From Aplysia californica (lineage: Eukaryota; Mollusca; Gastropoda; Aplysiida; Aplysiidae), in NCBI RefSeq assembly GCF_000002075.1, contig NW_004797812.1:231835-295834 (forward strand): 64,000 nt of DNA, read 5' to 3'. The translations under genes were made by a program, and so were the position numbers. The notes under the pieces are model-generated. The model ran no database searches. It was given only the letters and a program-made list of their open reading frames with translations, and was not told the origin of the DNA. Shown in pieces: positions 50,851 to 64,000 of the stretch. Position 1 is the first letter of the stretch. Every line of letters starts with the position of its first letter.

Positions 50851-51230
50851 AGTGGATGTGAGATCACAACTGATTTCGAAGATCTTTTGAGAGTTGAAAT
50901 TATGTGCTTACAACCTGGGTGGGGGGGGGGGGGATTTCAATGCTTCAAAATTTGTTAATATGAGTCTTGGGCTGCTGAAACTGTAAATTGTCCAAGATGA
51001 AGGGAGGACGGGGGTCCTGACAGGATCAAAACTATGTCAGTGATCTTGAGGCTGTAATTGTACAATCCTCTCATGCTGTTTTTTTTGTTTTACTTCTGGA
51101 GAGCAGCGGAAATGAAGCTCAATTTGCTGAAAGTAAAAACTTTTTTGTTTCTATGAAAGTCGAGTTTTGAAAGCTCTTTGGGATTTAGTGTGATACAACT
51201 ATATTCAGAAGGGAGACTGGGTATAATTTC

Positions 51231-51236
51231 AATAAA
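51231..51236 (+). terminator. KIF17: Proximal polyadenylation signal candidate
   Basis: AATAAA 380 bases after the KIF17 stop. Using this site would give a short 3' UTR. Confidence 0.4.
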
Positions 51237-53904
51237 TGGAAAGGTGGATAGAATTTTCAAGCAGCACTGTAATTTGGACTTTCAGGGAAAAGATTGTAGG
51301 TTCTGTCCGAGTGACTTCAGCCTTGTTTTGAGGGGTTGCAAGGTGTCTCTTCACCAAATTGTGGCACATGGCAGAATTGCATGTTTTCACTAGCACTTAT
51401 ATTTTTAGGAATTGCTTTGTGAATGTTGCTTTCTCCATACTGTCATTCTAGCGATTTGGAACCCTGTTATATTGCACCCATATATAACACACACCTGGAC
51501 ATAATACACTTGGATCCTTTCTTTTAGATGTTTGTTTGAAAAATACAGCTAAAATGTTTTTGTACTTTCCCTTTTTCAGTAACATAACAATCTGTGTGAA
51601 GAACCAAACTAGATATACTAAAGTGATTAAGTGGCTTCAGGGTAGGTAAGCAATACCAGATGCAGATCAATTAAAGTGAAAAAGTAGGTGTTTTAAGACT
51701 TTATTTCCCTTCTCTTTGCTCCCTGAATACAGATTTGTTTATAATCCTAAGTGTAACACGTCACATTTTTCAGTAAATCATTTATCGAAATTGAAACAGG
51801 GTTCCTCGTGTTTTAATCTGAATTTTGAGTGTCTCATGAGTGCTATGCCAATGCTGTGACACCCTCGTCAGGGTCTTTTTGTAAAGTACCAGAGCTTTAA
51901 ATCATTGTCAGGAAATCATTTTCAAAATGTGTTAATAGTTTTGCCATCTGTCCACTCTTTGATTTACTTATCAGCCGTACCTTTTCAAATTTCTTCATGG
52001 TAGAACATTTAGTTTCATCTTTAAGAATTTGTGTTGGAAACATGTTGCATGTTCTGCATTCCATGCATTCTGATCTTATTTACTTTCTTTATGCTATTTT
52101 TTGTTTAGCCCTCGCTTACTCAAAGTCAGACTGATCTTGTGATGTTTGAAAACTGCTTTGTTTAGTGGTGTATTTTGTTGGTTCATAACTTCACTTGTGG
52201 GGCATGATGTGCCGTTGACAGTTTTATGCTGAAGGTATTGCTCAGTATATTGACAAATGTTATATGCTTTATCCTTCTATAATTCCGTGTGTTTAAGCTG
52301 CCACTCATTGCAGAGCATCAGTAGATGACTTTTTTAAGGTTTCATTTTGCTTTTAATAATTTTTATTTAAAATTTTGAAAATGAAGTTGAGATAAAATTG
52401 CTAGCAATTTTGTTTTAAGCGTTAGAAACCCAACCCAACTGTCAACTGTTTGTACTTGCTTATCAATTTCAATTCAGATAAAGTCAAGCTTTCATTTTAC
52501 CATATTTGAAAATTTAAGAGAATTTATAAAACTGGTCGATTCCCTTGTGAAAGAATTTTATGGTCATTTTAAGTGTTGCGGTTGCTTATTATGAACATCT
52601 CAAGTCTTTCGGCAATTTTTTAAATCAGGGAATAGTGTTCATTGATATTGCTGACTCACTTGAATATTCGTGTTTGTAAGCACTCCTGTCGTCAAGGGTT
52701 CTCATTTTTACAGCTCTGAATGTCTCACAATCTTCAAGTCTCTCGTGTCTCATCTTTTACATTTTAAATGCTTATAAAGCATTTTTTTTATTCATTTCGC
52801 TTGTGATTCATCACTGTTTGTTCTTGTTTTTTAAAAATTTATTATCATAAAAGTTTCTTTTTATTATGGTTTCTTTTGATACTTTTAGTCAAATATGTAT
52901 TTTAAAGAAACTTTGTGCAAATAATCTTGTGCAAATGTTTTATTTGTGTCCCATGGTGCATAAGAGCATATCTCTACATCATTCTTCATGTGGTGGTACC
53001 ATGTCAGGCATAAAGTTTATACCTGTAAGTGCAGCTCTCAAATGAGAGATAAATTCACACACTCTCTATTTCTTATTCATGTCTTTTGTTTGTGGAGTTT
53101 TATGGGGGATTTTTTGGCTTTATCTATTTCCTGTACTGTTAATTTATCTTTTAAGTTACAGCATTTTCTTTTTTTGGCTAAACCATCAAAGTGGTGGGAG
53201 GATATGAGAGGGGGCACATAAGGAGAACACAAGAATTATTGAAAAAGAATGCTGTATTGACTTCAGATTTTTCTTACTCAGATGTAAGCGTACTGACCAG
53301 TACCTTTACCTTTCTTTCAAACTGAAAATTTGTGAGTGGAAGAAGTTGTAGATGTTTATGCAAAGATATTGTCTTTGCAAGTTAAAAGTAATCTTTGTTG
53401 TGGTTATGATGATGCATCCAACTGAATTCACAATGAGATTGTTTAAAATCCTTTACTCTTTGCAGTTCTTTCATTTCAATAGTCTGTGGTGGTCATTTAT
53501 ACGAAATCATAACTTTAGAATTTATAAGTATACATTGTAGATCTGAGCTCTAAAGTTGTAGATGTTGAAGAGGTGTCTTAAAAAGACAATAGAATGTTTC
53601 CTAATGTGACTTGTGTGGTCTGCATGTGGAGAGATAATATTTATTGTACTCGCGTGTAAATAGTATCAAGCAATAGTGTTATTGTTGGGGTGCAATACAA
53701 GCTGCTTCTTTATGTGGAGCACTCTGGTGTGATAACTTGGAGACAGTATTATGCGTTGTGTAGACTGGCTTTATAACAGTAAGGTTATATTGAAAGTTAT
53801 TGTTTGCTTGCCACACACTCATCACCTCAGAAAGACCTCATTTAACATTTTTGTAGGTAGGCCCTTTGTTTTCAATCATCAATTGGTTATAACAACGTTT
53901 AGAA

Positions 53905-53970
53905 CAGGAGTGGGCAAACTTTTCGGATAGGGGGCCAATTTGACACCCAGGCTGCTCTGTGTGAGAATTG
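53905..53970 (+). mobile_element. Lone hAT terminus
   Basis: CAGGAGTGGGCAAACTTTTC followed by GGGGGCCAATTTGACA is a typical hAT (Charlie-like) 5' end. No matching right end was found nearby, so this is a fragment. Confidence 0.5.
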
Positions 53971-54659
53971 TTCCTGATCCCTGATGTGTTTGTATCTGTT
54001 TTGGTCTCTCTCACAGGGATCTGTGTTCTTAAATAGGGTGGAGGTGATGGTGTGTATGCTTGTTGGTGGACTTTTTTTCGTTTACACTTGTGTCTGGAAA
54101 TATTTCTGCTCTCAAAGACTGTACATTCTAAGACAGGTCCCTTTTGTTGTTTTCTACCTATTGACAGTTTGTGCAAACCAATAGTAGTATCTTTTAAGTC
54201 TATCAAATGATGCTGTTGGAAACTGCATCCCCATAGCTTCTCAGTCATCCCCATGCTTAGAAATTGCCTGTAATTACTCTGAAAGGAGCTTTAAACTTTT
54301 ATGGCTGGATACACATATACAAATGTGCCAGGTGCAGAATGTAAAATAACCCTAAAGCCAACTATATTTAACAAATAAAGTATCTACAGACAGATGCACT
54401 GACAGATTTTCAGGTCCCGAATTTTCTCATAAGTATATTCTTTGCATTTGAAACTTGTACATAGAAAAATTTGTTAATACTAAAAATATTTCCAGCTATT
54501 TTGCTATTTGTGTGCTAAACTGCATGTTTACTGCAATATCATGGGGCCATCACATAATGACAAAGAGGTGAACCTCTGTACTTCTGATCAGCTCTTGATA
54601 GCAGAGACATGATTGAGTTCAGATTAACAGCATTCCTCCGCTGATGTTTGTATGTATAG

Positions 54660-54712
54660 TATAAGGTTTTACGGCCCTCGCAACTGCTAAGGTCATATGA
54701 GCGCGCGAAACA
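54660..54712 (-). repeat. LINE-tail motif, minus-strand copy
   Basis: GGTTTTACGGCCCTCGCAAC then TGCTAAGGTCATATGAGCGC, the complement of the motif at 37974-38030. A partial copy (GGTTTTACGGCGCTCGCAAC) also lies at 63752-63771. Confidence 0.7.
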
Positions 54713-57163
54713 CAAGTTGTTCACCTTTGCAAAAGTTCACTTCACGACTGGTTAACTAATTTACTTTAAAATGCTAATAAGTTAAAATATTTAAATTCGA
54801 TGTAAATAAATTTCCGCTGATGTTTATTTACTCTTGTCCTCACAATGAAACCTGAGTAGCCTGTCATAGAAAGTACAGTGTTTATTGCTCTTTGTGTGTC
54901 TTTTAAGATTTGAGTTTGATATATGAATAATAAATAATTCTAAGGGATCTGTACTGGTATAAAAATCTGGTGGTTGGTTTGCGTGATACTGATTCTACTA
55001 TTGTGATAATAGCTCTGCTGATGTTATGTTAATACCCGCCATTCCTTAATGATCCGTCCACTTGTGTCCAAGTTTTTAGAATTTTGTGTATTTTTTTTAC
55101 TTCAGTTGTACTTTTAGCATTTTTATAGGTGCAAGAGTCAGGCTTCTGATGTGGGTACCCTTTTGTACTTGGTAATCTGATGATTATAATTGCTGTCATG
55201 AGTTAAAAGTATAGTATTGAAACAATGAAGTCGGGCTGTGATTTGAGGTACACTGGTGTCATTTGTCTTGTTATTTCTTTGGATGTGCTGATTGAGATTC
55301 GATTTAAAGGGCACTTTTCATCACCCCAAATGATTTTGCTTCTGAGGTTGCACAAGTTTCTAGGCTTTCAAGCTTGTCAAGATGTACATGATACGCCTTA
55401 TCATTCCCTCGTTAGTCTGCTCATAACAAATCATGACGTACGGTGCACTTTTAAATGATCTTAAAGAGGTAGGTTTTGTCACTATCCCAGGCATGCGCCA
55501 TTTTAATCAAATTTTTAGTTTGATTTTGAACCTTTTCTATGAGTTTTGTGGAGTTGGGTTTTTTTTTCTTGGTGAGTGACATTTCCTCCACAACTTCACA
55601 CGGGGCACGAATCACTCAGTTTCGTGAACTTATATTGTTTACCAATGATGAGCACTGTGAGATTTTTTTTCAAATGAGTTTAGGATTATTTCATCAAAAG
55701 GGTAAAAAGAAAGAACATGTTGTTCTGTTCCTTCAGAATATCAATTAAATCATAATTCAAATGTATGAATCAATAATCACGATGTGAACCCTTGTACGAT
55801 TTTGCCAGTATTCATGAATAATATGCATGTTTCTATCGTGACTGGTACATGTGAAGTTGTTTTAACAATGTTTTCGCCATTTGGTTTCCGGTTGTGATTC
55901 TTCAGCGTCTTTCACTGTTGTCTGCCTGCTTGTTCACGTGTCTCAGACTGTGTCATAGATTCTTTGTGTCTTTATGTCTATTCTCAGACTTCGTTACTCA
56001 GGAGGCCATGGTTTGTTAATAGTTCATCGTGGTAAACGACCTGTACATGTAGTTCAGTTAGGCACATATGTGAGCCGTGCTGGCAAAATGAGTTACTTCT
56101 TGGATTTTAACTCAAATAGATATGTCAAAACTTATAGGTGGAGTTTGTACCTTGTAAGTATAAAAGACAAGTTATTCTTAAAGAATACGGCATCTATTGA
56201 AAATCTATAAGTTTGACCCCAGTGTCGATTTTTGGTCAATATCTCATTTTGTGGATTGCAAGGAGTATTTCATTTTGTCAGTAGCCTCACATATATTGGG
56301 TTCTTTTCTCCACGCTTCAAATTTCTTTGCAGTCAGTGATGAATTACGTTATATTGATTGTTATATTAGTATTAACGAGCAGGAATATGTTTCTTCACTT
56401 CCTCATCCGTTCATTCACTTATCATACCCTTATGTAAAATGGGCAACTTTCTAAATCCTGAACAGGTATTGAAAGTCTGATTGTCAAGTGTTCTTTTGCT
56501 GCTTGGTGAATTGTGGAAGTCAAAGTACCTTGTCCCACCTCCTTACCAACTCAGCTTGGAATAGAACTGTTGACTTTTCAATGCCTTAGTGAACCACTAG
56601 AAAAGGGTGCCCTACATATTTTTAATGATAAAATACATTGGATATTTTCTTTAATCTACTGAACTGCTCCTAATTTTTTGTGACTTATTCTCAAAACTCA
56701 GATTACAGCATTTTATTCAATACTTTATTATTTTATCCGCGACACTTGTCATTTTAAAGGAATGGGTAGCGTGATGTGACTTTTTATTAATGGTTACTGT
56801 ATTTCTGGTGTTCTTTTTTCGTTTGTCTCAACTTCAAGAAACATGACTCAAATATCCGTCCGTACATGGTTACAGAGAAATGAGCCTTCAATCAATGTTC
56901 AAAGCTTAAGAACAGGTTTTGTGACAGAATGAAGCTCTCGTTTTGCAATGTTTGACCAAGTCTTGTTATGGACACCGCTCTTTTTCATCCCTTACACTAC
57001 ATTTCTGATCTTGCTACCCAGATCTTTTTTTTTTGGATCCCCATTGTTCCTTCAAAACATTCCAGTCACAGATCAATAACTTTGTGTATCTCTTCAACAC
57101 ACTGTAGATCACTGGAGACTTCAAACATGTGATATTTTCACCTCATACCGACACCCACTGGTC

Positions 57164-57169
57164 AATAAA
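57164..57169 (+). terminator. KIF17: Distal polyadenylation signal candidate
   Basis: AATAAA followed 20-30 bases later by GTTGTGTTTCTT, the expected downstream GT-rich element. The T/G-rich composition changes soon after. Confidence 0.45.
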
Positions 57170-57553
57170 ATTGTTTTCTACACTGCAAGTTGTGTTTCTT
57201 ATTCCAGCAACAATAGAATATAAATAATATATGTTTGTGGAGTCATTAAGTGTTTTTAGTTTTAGCAAAGAGTTTTAGGGCACTCGTAACACAAATAAGT
57301 CATAGAAGTGTCCAAGATACTACTCGATATTACTAGAGAGTGACACACAAAGAAAAGGAGAAAAGATGAGGATGATAAAGGTTTGATAGGAAGGAAGAAG
57401 CAAACCAAAGCAGAGCACCCGCCAACCATCAACTCAGTAGGGTCTTTGTGAAAACCATCAACTCAGTGGAGCCTTTGTGAAAATGAGAAAACCTTTCCTA
57501 GAAACCAATCGGAGCTCTGTCTTATGAATTGAGAGAAAATATTCCATGATGCA

Positions 57554-58647
57554 AGAGGTGTGCGAGACAATAATTTCAAGACTTGAATCCGGACCGGAGT
57601 CTCTGCTGTGGACTTGAGTAATTACTCGAGTCCTACGCTCTTAAGACTCCAGTAATTACTCAAGTAATAGTATCCCGAAAGGGACTTTTAGAGGATTATA
57701 AAAGTTTTGCTGAATATCGGACAGAAAATACAGTGACTTCCTAGGAGGGCGCTTGAGTAGGCTTATGGCAGTTCTAGACATCTGCATGCTGTTTATACCG
57801 TATTTTATTTCATTTTATCTTGTGAAGTGGCTCTGGGTGAAAATAAAAATACGATCAACCTCTCACCCCGGATGAGACTTGCCAGCGTTGGCTTTTCTCT
57901 CCCTGTATGAAAGAAGACCTGTTTTTCCTAATTTCTGAATAGGGCCTACTACTGTCTATCGGTGTGGATGATCAAATTTACAAAAACATAGAAGAAGAAA
58001 AATGATGTTTTAACACAAAAGCAAACTAATTTGGCTGTCTACAAAGATGCTACGGCTATTTCACTGTTCGAATCAAGCCGAACAGTACCGGTCGCCATTT
58101 TGTTTTGCCCCGAAGTACTCGTTAGATCTAGGCTACTCCTCTCCCTCTCTGTCTCTCTCCCCCCACTCCCACTCTCTCTCTCTCTCTCAATGCCCGCAGA
58201 CAAAATTGCACACTTTCAACACAAAAGCGCTGGATTGTTTGTTTACCCCACAGAATTCAATAAAAAGGGTAGATCTAGAATTCTTTGGTTTACACAGAGT
58301 ATCACAGTAAACGCACAACGGGTGAGAATAGCCAAAAGGCTCGCCCTCTCATCCCGGGTGAGAAGCCTAAAACTGTGCTATTCTCTTCCGCGTCTTTACT
58401 GGGGGGGGGGGGTTCTTGTCTTTTTTTTCAATTAAAAAAAATTGCTTATTAGAATTTTTTCTTTTAACAAATATTAATTTTTTTTAAAGCAAATTTCTTT
58501 CCTTTTTTTTTTTTCTACGGTAGAGTCTGGGCTCGGACATTTGAACTCCAGTCCTTAATCGAGTAACTTACTTGTGACTCAAGTATGGACTCGCTGCGTG
58601 TATTACTTGAGTACTCCAGTCTGGACTCGTTACTCACACACCTCTAC
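57554..58647. mobile_element. hAT-like non-autonomous element with ACTCGAGTA-type subterminal repeats
   Basis: The ends are inverted copies of AGAGGTGTG(C/T)GAG. Flanking ATGATGCA and AGGATGCA agree at 7 of 8 bases. The subterminal parts (57610-57670, 58545-58635) are full of GAGTAATTACT, ACTCGAGT, ACTTGAGTA and GGACTCG units in both orientations. There is no transposase. A CT-rich patch at 58140-58188 lies inside. Confidence 0.7.
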
Positions 58648-58939
58648 AGGATGCACAAGAAAAGTGAGTCTGTGCAAGGAGAGACGAAAAACCAGATACA
58701 GTCGAAGTCAAGCACACACTTAGCAAAATTGGCGGGATGCTGAAATTTTTCATTATGTACGAATTTTGCTAGGTATGTATGTGTTTGAAATACAGAGAAT
58801 ATACATGTCTAAGAAACAAATTCAGGACCTGAATATTTGTATGCCATGTGCCTATCTCCCTGTAGTCGTTTTCATTATGTGCATGCTAGCCTGTATCTAC
58901 TTTGAGTAAAAACAGACCAAAAGCTAAAAAGAAGGCAGA

Positions 58940-61900
58940 ACAGACATTTTACAGAATGTATTTATTATATACTATTATCATCTGGCAGTACTTGATCAAA
59001 CAGGCAACTCAAACAGCTGACATAACAATTCATACATTATTACGAGCTGGTAAACCATAGGAAAATGTCTGCAAGAGGTTCGGTTTGGCCTTTGTACATT
59101 TTCTCTTCACAATGCAACAATTCAAAACTAAAAACACCACACTGACACATCACAATGCAGTTTTTCCATACGTTACATTTAAATTTCAAAGCACAACAAT
59201 TTTCAATAAATGTACACCATACTAAGGAACCACTATGCAGCTTTTTGAAACTTTACACAACAATGGATAACAGCCAGACTCTTCCTCTTGCCTACTACAT
59301 GTATAACAACATCACATATTGAGCACAATCTGTGAGAAAAGGCCCAGGCAACGGCCATATTGCACAATTTCATTTCACCTCTGGGGAAACAATACTGCTA
59401 TATGTTAAGATACCATCAGTCTTAGACATCTACATTCTGTGATCAGAACGATACAATAACAGGATGCATTTAATTCAAAGACAGCACACTGTGATTCTGA
59501 AACAAAGAAAACAATAACAAGACTTAACACGAAATAGTTTTACAGCCTCCTGAAAAAAAACCCATTTACCTCTTTAACATATAACAGTATTCGTTCTGAG
59601 TGGTGATATAAAGATAAAGCACCTCATGTGAGCTTAAGACAGGACTGATGTGACAAAAACACAAAATTCACATTGCACCTCTCTTTTTCAACTTGAGTAT
59701 CCACATATATACATATCACATACAAGAACATAACTACTACTTAGACAGCAAAAGTATAGGCAGAGGAAAGTGGACAGAGAGGAAAACGACGGGAAATATG
59801 TCAATAACAAACGGGAAAATTAAAAGTACATTCAGTAATCTATGGTATTGTTTTCTTTAATTGAAAAGAAAGACATTACCTCACAATGAGTACATGGCTC
59901 TAATAAAGCTTGGTCTGCATTGTCCTGATCTTTTCGCTCCTGGTGAAACGTGTCCATTATTTCACCAACTTGCTCTGATCTCCAACAGACTACAAATAAT
60001 GACAGCAACAACGAATTAAGTGTTCCACACATATACTTTTAAGCAATTCTCTCGTCCTTTCCCTATTCCTTCCTTTTTACTATTACCTCTTAGTTGCAGA
60101 TTTCAACATCAGGGAAACCTACTCGAGTCTGATAGGTGTGGAACTCTTAAGCCATCCTCCCAAAATAAATCTAAAGCTATCTTAGTTTTCATCAAACCCC
60201 TGTGGGTGGTTGGAGGCTGACATCTTACTATTTTACCATCCCTCTCTTGCTTTTGCCTGTTCTTTCAGTCTTTTTTCTAGCACCAAAAGACTGCTACTGT
60301 ATTAATGTACTTCTCTTATAACATGAACGTCTCCGTACATTGGCCAATAAATGTGTATCAGTATACATGCTTTTTTTAATTAAAAAAAACAAAAACATTG
60401 AGAAAATACAATTTAGCTGAACACCTATGACTTTAAGAGGAAAAAGAGCGATGCTTCTCAAATAACTGTCTCATGAAATTCAGGATACAAGGTAGCTCTT
60501 CCTCTACGGAATTAATTAAAACCACCCACAACCAGGAGCTTCAGCAATGTGTAGCACATTGACTCAACATTTCACAATATCTGTGCCAATCACCAATAGG
60601 TGTCATCACCCTTCACTGCTCCATATGACCTAGTGGTGACAGATCATGGTGCAAAAAGAGTTAGGTAAGAAATAAAATTTAAAAGGCTAAAAATTTCAAC
60701 ATCTAGGGTATTCACTTCTGACATTACTTTTCTAACCTCTATCTGGAGTCTATTATATACTGAAGACAGGGCTAAGTTATATGGTCATAAATATGGAATC
60801 TGAAGCTATAAAGGAACATATGAATTATAAAAACCATTGATTACAAAATGCATCCATGCACAAGCAAACATACACAATCTCCCTCTTCTTCATTCTTCTC
60901 TTTATCTCTTCCTTGACTTGAATTTCATTCTCCCTCCTTTCTCATCTCTTTCTCTATAATTTCTCCACCACATTTTTACACTAAAACATCTGTTCAAGAC
61001 ATGACTTTTCAAACAAAGCAACAGAAAATAAATAACAACCAACTTAACAACATAGTAAATAACTTCAACAGTCAAATTTGATAACCGCAAAAGGCTGAGA
61101 GGATGCAAAACTACTTCACTGGGGAATTCTGAAGATCTATCTTTGGTAATCAACAAGGGAGTAAGTCTTGCACACATCGACCCCCAAAAAACTAACCAAG
61201 CATCTGACAAAGACACAGTAAAAGACAGAAAAAATCCTCTCTTTGAAATCTGTGTGTCATGTAAGACGATCAGGGAAGGAGGGAGGGGCATCATTCTTAT
61301 CGGCCAACGGATCACAGTACACAGGTGTGTGCTTGTGTTCGCGTGTAAGTGTGTGCGTCTGCTTGTCAATGTCAAGTCTACTGGCACTAATTTAAAAGTC
61401 CTACAAGACATAATGAAAATGCTTCACTATATATGACTTGTAAAGTACAAAGTCTTATGAACTTCAAATAATTTTTGCACATGTGAAGAAACAAGTCATC
61501 AGCAAAAGATGAGCAGAAAGATCAAATGTCCCCCAACATTTTCTTTCATTAAAAAAAAATTGTGTGTTTATCCCTACATAAGATATGAACTGTTAAGAAA
61601 ATCAGGGTAACTTTTGCTTTGTTATCGCTTTCTATTCACTTGGCAGAGAATAATAAAGTATTTTAAAATAAAAAATGGGAAGAAAGAAAATATAGCGGAA
61701 CATGTCCATAAGGAACACCTCATGCAGAGAAGAAATGTGTTCATCTTAGACTAGTGATCCTCTTAGACAGTGTCATGATAATAGATTTTTTTTAATGCAT
61801 AGGGGGGGGAGGGGTTGGAAAAGGTTATTTATATTGGTGGTTGTCTTGGACAGCTGGTCACTAGAGAAGGTTCCACTATACATGTATGACTAACCAGGAC

Positions 61901-64000
61901 AATAGACACTCATTGGTACAACAAAAAAAAAGCAGTGAAGCTCTATTCGAGATTATGTGGTGCTTTCTTGCACTAACTCCAATTTCTAACTTTTTGGGAG
62001 TTTTTGTCACAACTGTCAAGGCTGTCGAAAAATCTTCCCTTAGCACTCAAAATTATTTTGGTTAACGCTTGTCTTCTGTAGAATTTCAGTTTCATTTTCT
62101 ACACATTCATATTTTCGCGACAGCAGTTCTGTGTTTTCATACTGATTTAAATCTTAACCAAATCGGAAAAACTTGAGCAAGTAGATATTTTCGAACACCA
62201 GTGAATCCAAAATTACACCCAAAACATGCCGACATGCTAGTTCACGAAGACATACTATATGTAGTTATCATAACACTAAAGCACTGATTTCATATTATTT
62301 GTAAATACGTACAAACTTAAATAAAAGCACATGATTTCACATTTCTCTTAAAAATGATTTGAAGACTTAATCAAACATTCAACAAAATATGTATAATACA
62401 AGCAAAGGAATGTGATGGTTATGATCAACATGATTAACAGTGGGTCCTTTCCTGTCAGTCAAGTATGCCACTGTTGAGGGTAACATCCTGTAATCTCATT
62501 AGCCAACTATACATAGTTCAGATATACACTTTAAGAGATTTATTTTCATTATTTACGAAAGTATTAAACTAATTAGTAGAAAAATAAATAAGGCAAAAAT
62601 AGTGTCAAAGGAGATTGAAATGAAGAGGGTATGTACGGCAATCAAGATAACACACACATGAGATGAAACAAGCTAGTAGGGGGAGACTGTGCAACTTGGT
62701 CTAGTCTCCTGCTCCCCCCATCCTCCAACAACAATAGTAAAACTGTGGACATGGGCGTCACATTGGCCTTCTTCATCATTGCATACTAATCAAGAACTCG
62801 GCTTCATCTCAGATAAATATTTTTACAAAGCTATGGATGAAACAGTTCACAATTAAACCATGGCATGAAGACACTAGACATGATATTTTTAAAAATTGCA
62901 ATCTAAGTTTCAATGAACACCCCCAACCTCACCATCTTTCCTCAATCCTAAATCAAACCATGCCAAATTACTCTTCTTTCCTTATAAAGCATTACAAAGT
63001 TTGCATACTGTGTCCACACTTACAACAGTACCATTTACAGTCTTCACAACTACTAAATACGTTATGGAACTCTACAAACTGACTCTCATCCTCGACTCAT
63101 TCCTAACACTTGCCCACATCTAAACATTACTCTTGTTCTGGGACAATACTCTCATCCTTGTTCCTTGCGTGACTAAAAAGAAACTAGCCTAAAAAATGAG
63201 CATAAAATCCTTCCATCTCAACAACACATCAAACTTTTCTTCCCTCTGCCTTCCATCCATCAAGTGTGTAAGTGACATGAAAGTCAAGGGTCTTTCCAGT
63301 CCACCTGGTACATTTGTTGGATGCTTTGCTTACTCCCAGTTCTAAGTTCTGTGTAATTATTATCGACTATGACTGTAAATAATCCTAGCTGTTCTATGGT
63401 TCCATCAATACAATTAACATCACATAAAAAGAGGCTGCTTTTACCCATAGTTTGTAAAGGCTATCCCCTGTTGTTTTCGACACTAATTCCCTTCATAAAA
63501 ACAAACTTGATAAAAAAAATTTCTACATATTGGAATCAAGCTCACATTTTTCACACAGAATGCAAAAAGACTATTACTCCATAAACACCAGTACAACTAC
63601 TATCCAATCAACGTATCTCTTTTTAGTTAAATCCCACCCCCTTCAGTGCCATGGCGCCATCCAATCATCTGCTTTAATTAGAAACAAGTTCCCATTTTCT
63701 CCCATACCAAAATAAAACCTATTCAAGAACTTGTATGTCTTCGTTATAGTAGAGGTTTTACGGCGCTCGCAACTATTGTATGTCTTCAACACTAAAATAC
63801 AAACACATGAACATTCATCACACATTTGCATTAAGCATTTGCTCATCCTGTTGTTTATCCTGTTTTATCCCACACAACTCCCAGTATTTTTTCAGTAGCA
63901 TCATTTTATATTTACACACAACCTCCAAATCTCACTTTTTCAGAAAATACTTTCTTCAGCAAGCATACAACAACCCTTCAACTGTCACCGATGTGTGCCC
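58940..64000 (-). other. Probable 3' UTR or downstream part of a convergent minus-strand gene
   Basis: From here to the window end the plus strand is A/C-rich, the mirror of the T/G-rich KIF17 3' region. There is no convincing coding frame on either strand and few repeats (one LINE-tail motif at 63752). A minus-strand AATAAA at 58961-58966 could end such a transcript. The coding exons would lie beyond 64000. Composition is the main evidence. Confidence 0.35.
58961..58966 (-). terminator. Minus-strand polyadenylation signal candidate
   Basis: TTTATT on the plus strand reads AATAAA on the minus strand. It lies about 10-30 bases before a TGTCTGTTC stretch on that strand. Confidence 0.35.

Larger units (their letters stand above)
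50851..57190 (+). other. KIF17: Probable long 3' UTR of KIF17
   Basis: This 6.3-kb tract has no convincing coding frame, is mostly single-copy and T/G-rich on the plus strand, unlike the element-rich introns. Alternative AATAAA sites are at 51231 and 54374; the last at 57164 is followed by a GT-rich stretch. A short hAT end (53906) and a LINE-tail motif (54660) lie inside. Whether all of it is transcribed is unknown; a UTR ending soon after 51231 is the simplest alternative. Confidence 0.45.

Noticed and set aside
53838-54254. 138-codon minus-strand frame
   Set aside because: It lies in the probable KIF17 3' UTR, overlaps a hAT terminus and has no recognisable domain.
60902-61411. 169-codon minus-strand frame
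   Set aside because: Composition is like the surrounding A/C-rich tract. No domain, and no convincing splice sites.

Overview
The window is animal nuclear DNA: spliced genes, long AT-rich introns, (CT)n and (CA)n microsatellites and many short non-autonomous transposons. The gene style, the SINE and LINE types and the transposon load suggest a mollusc, probably a gastropod. That placement is inference and was not tested. A 100-base run of N at 37352-37451 marks an assembly gap. I saw no LTR or virus-like element, CRISPR, rRNA or free-standing tRNA gene.

The one clearly intact host gene is a plus-strand kinesin-2 motor of the KIF17/OSM-3 type, spanning about 10404-50850. I traced 18 coding exons with matching GT-AG junctions and phases. 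They encode about 896 residues: motor domain (exons 1-6), coiled coils and a glutamine-rich linker, the conserved KIF17 tail, and a basic C-terminus ending in L-D-P-L. Two further phase-0/phase-0 exon candidates (18 bp at 31523 and 120 bp at 34906) lie in the largest intron. A T/G-rich tract to about 57.2 kb, ending at an AATAAA, is probably its long 3' UTR. Beyond 58.9 kb the composition flips to A/C-rich with no gene, which fits the 3' UTR of a convergent minus-strand gene whose coding part lies outside the window.

The upstream 10 kb holds a possible terminal exon of another gene (883-1097), a 2.3-kb element with long terminal inverted repeats and unfamiliar coding remnants (1810-4153), a minus-strand LINE fragment with endonuclease and partial reverse transcriptase (about 4470-6800), a 280-bp tandem duplication, and a TTAA-bounded element (7562-8541).

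The KIF17 introns record many insertions. They include a hAT element with a perfect 8-bp duplication inside a LINE (12814-13662); a second LINE 3' end whose tail motif recurs at five places (13780-14337); pogo-like MITEs; a family of about 435-bp TA-flanked MITEs (five loci), one split by a hAT-like element with a 6-bp duplication; tRNA-derived SINEs; a decayed DD34D mariner (32794-34181); a 2.8-kb fold-back with two inverted TTAA elements (41021-43835); and an endonuclease-bearing LINE split by another hAT-like element (46040-49110). A 48-bp tandem repeat triplicates the splice acceptor of the exon at 44272.
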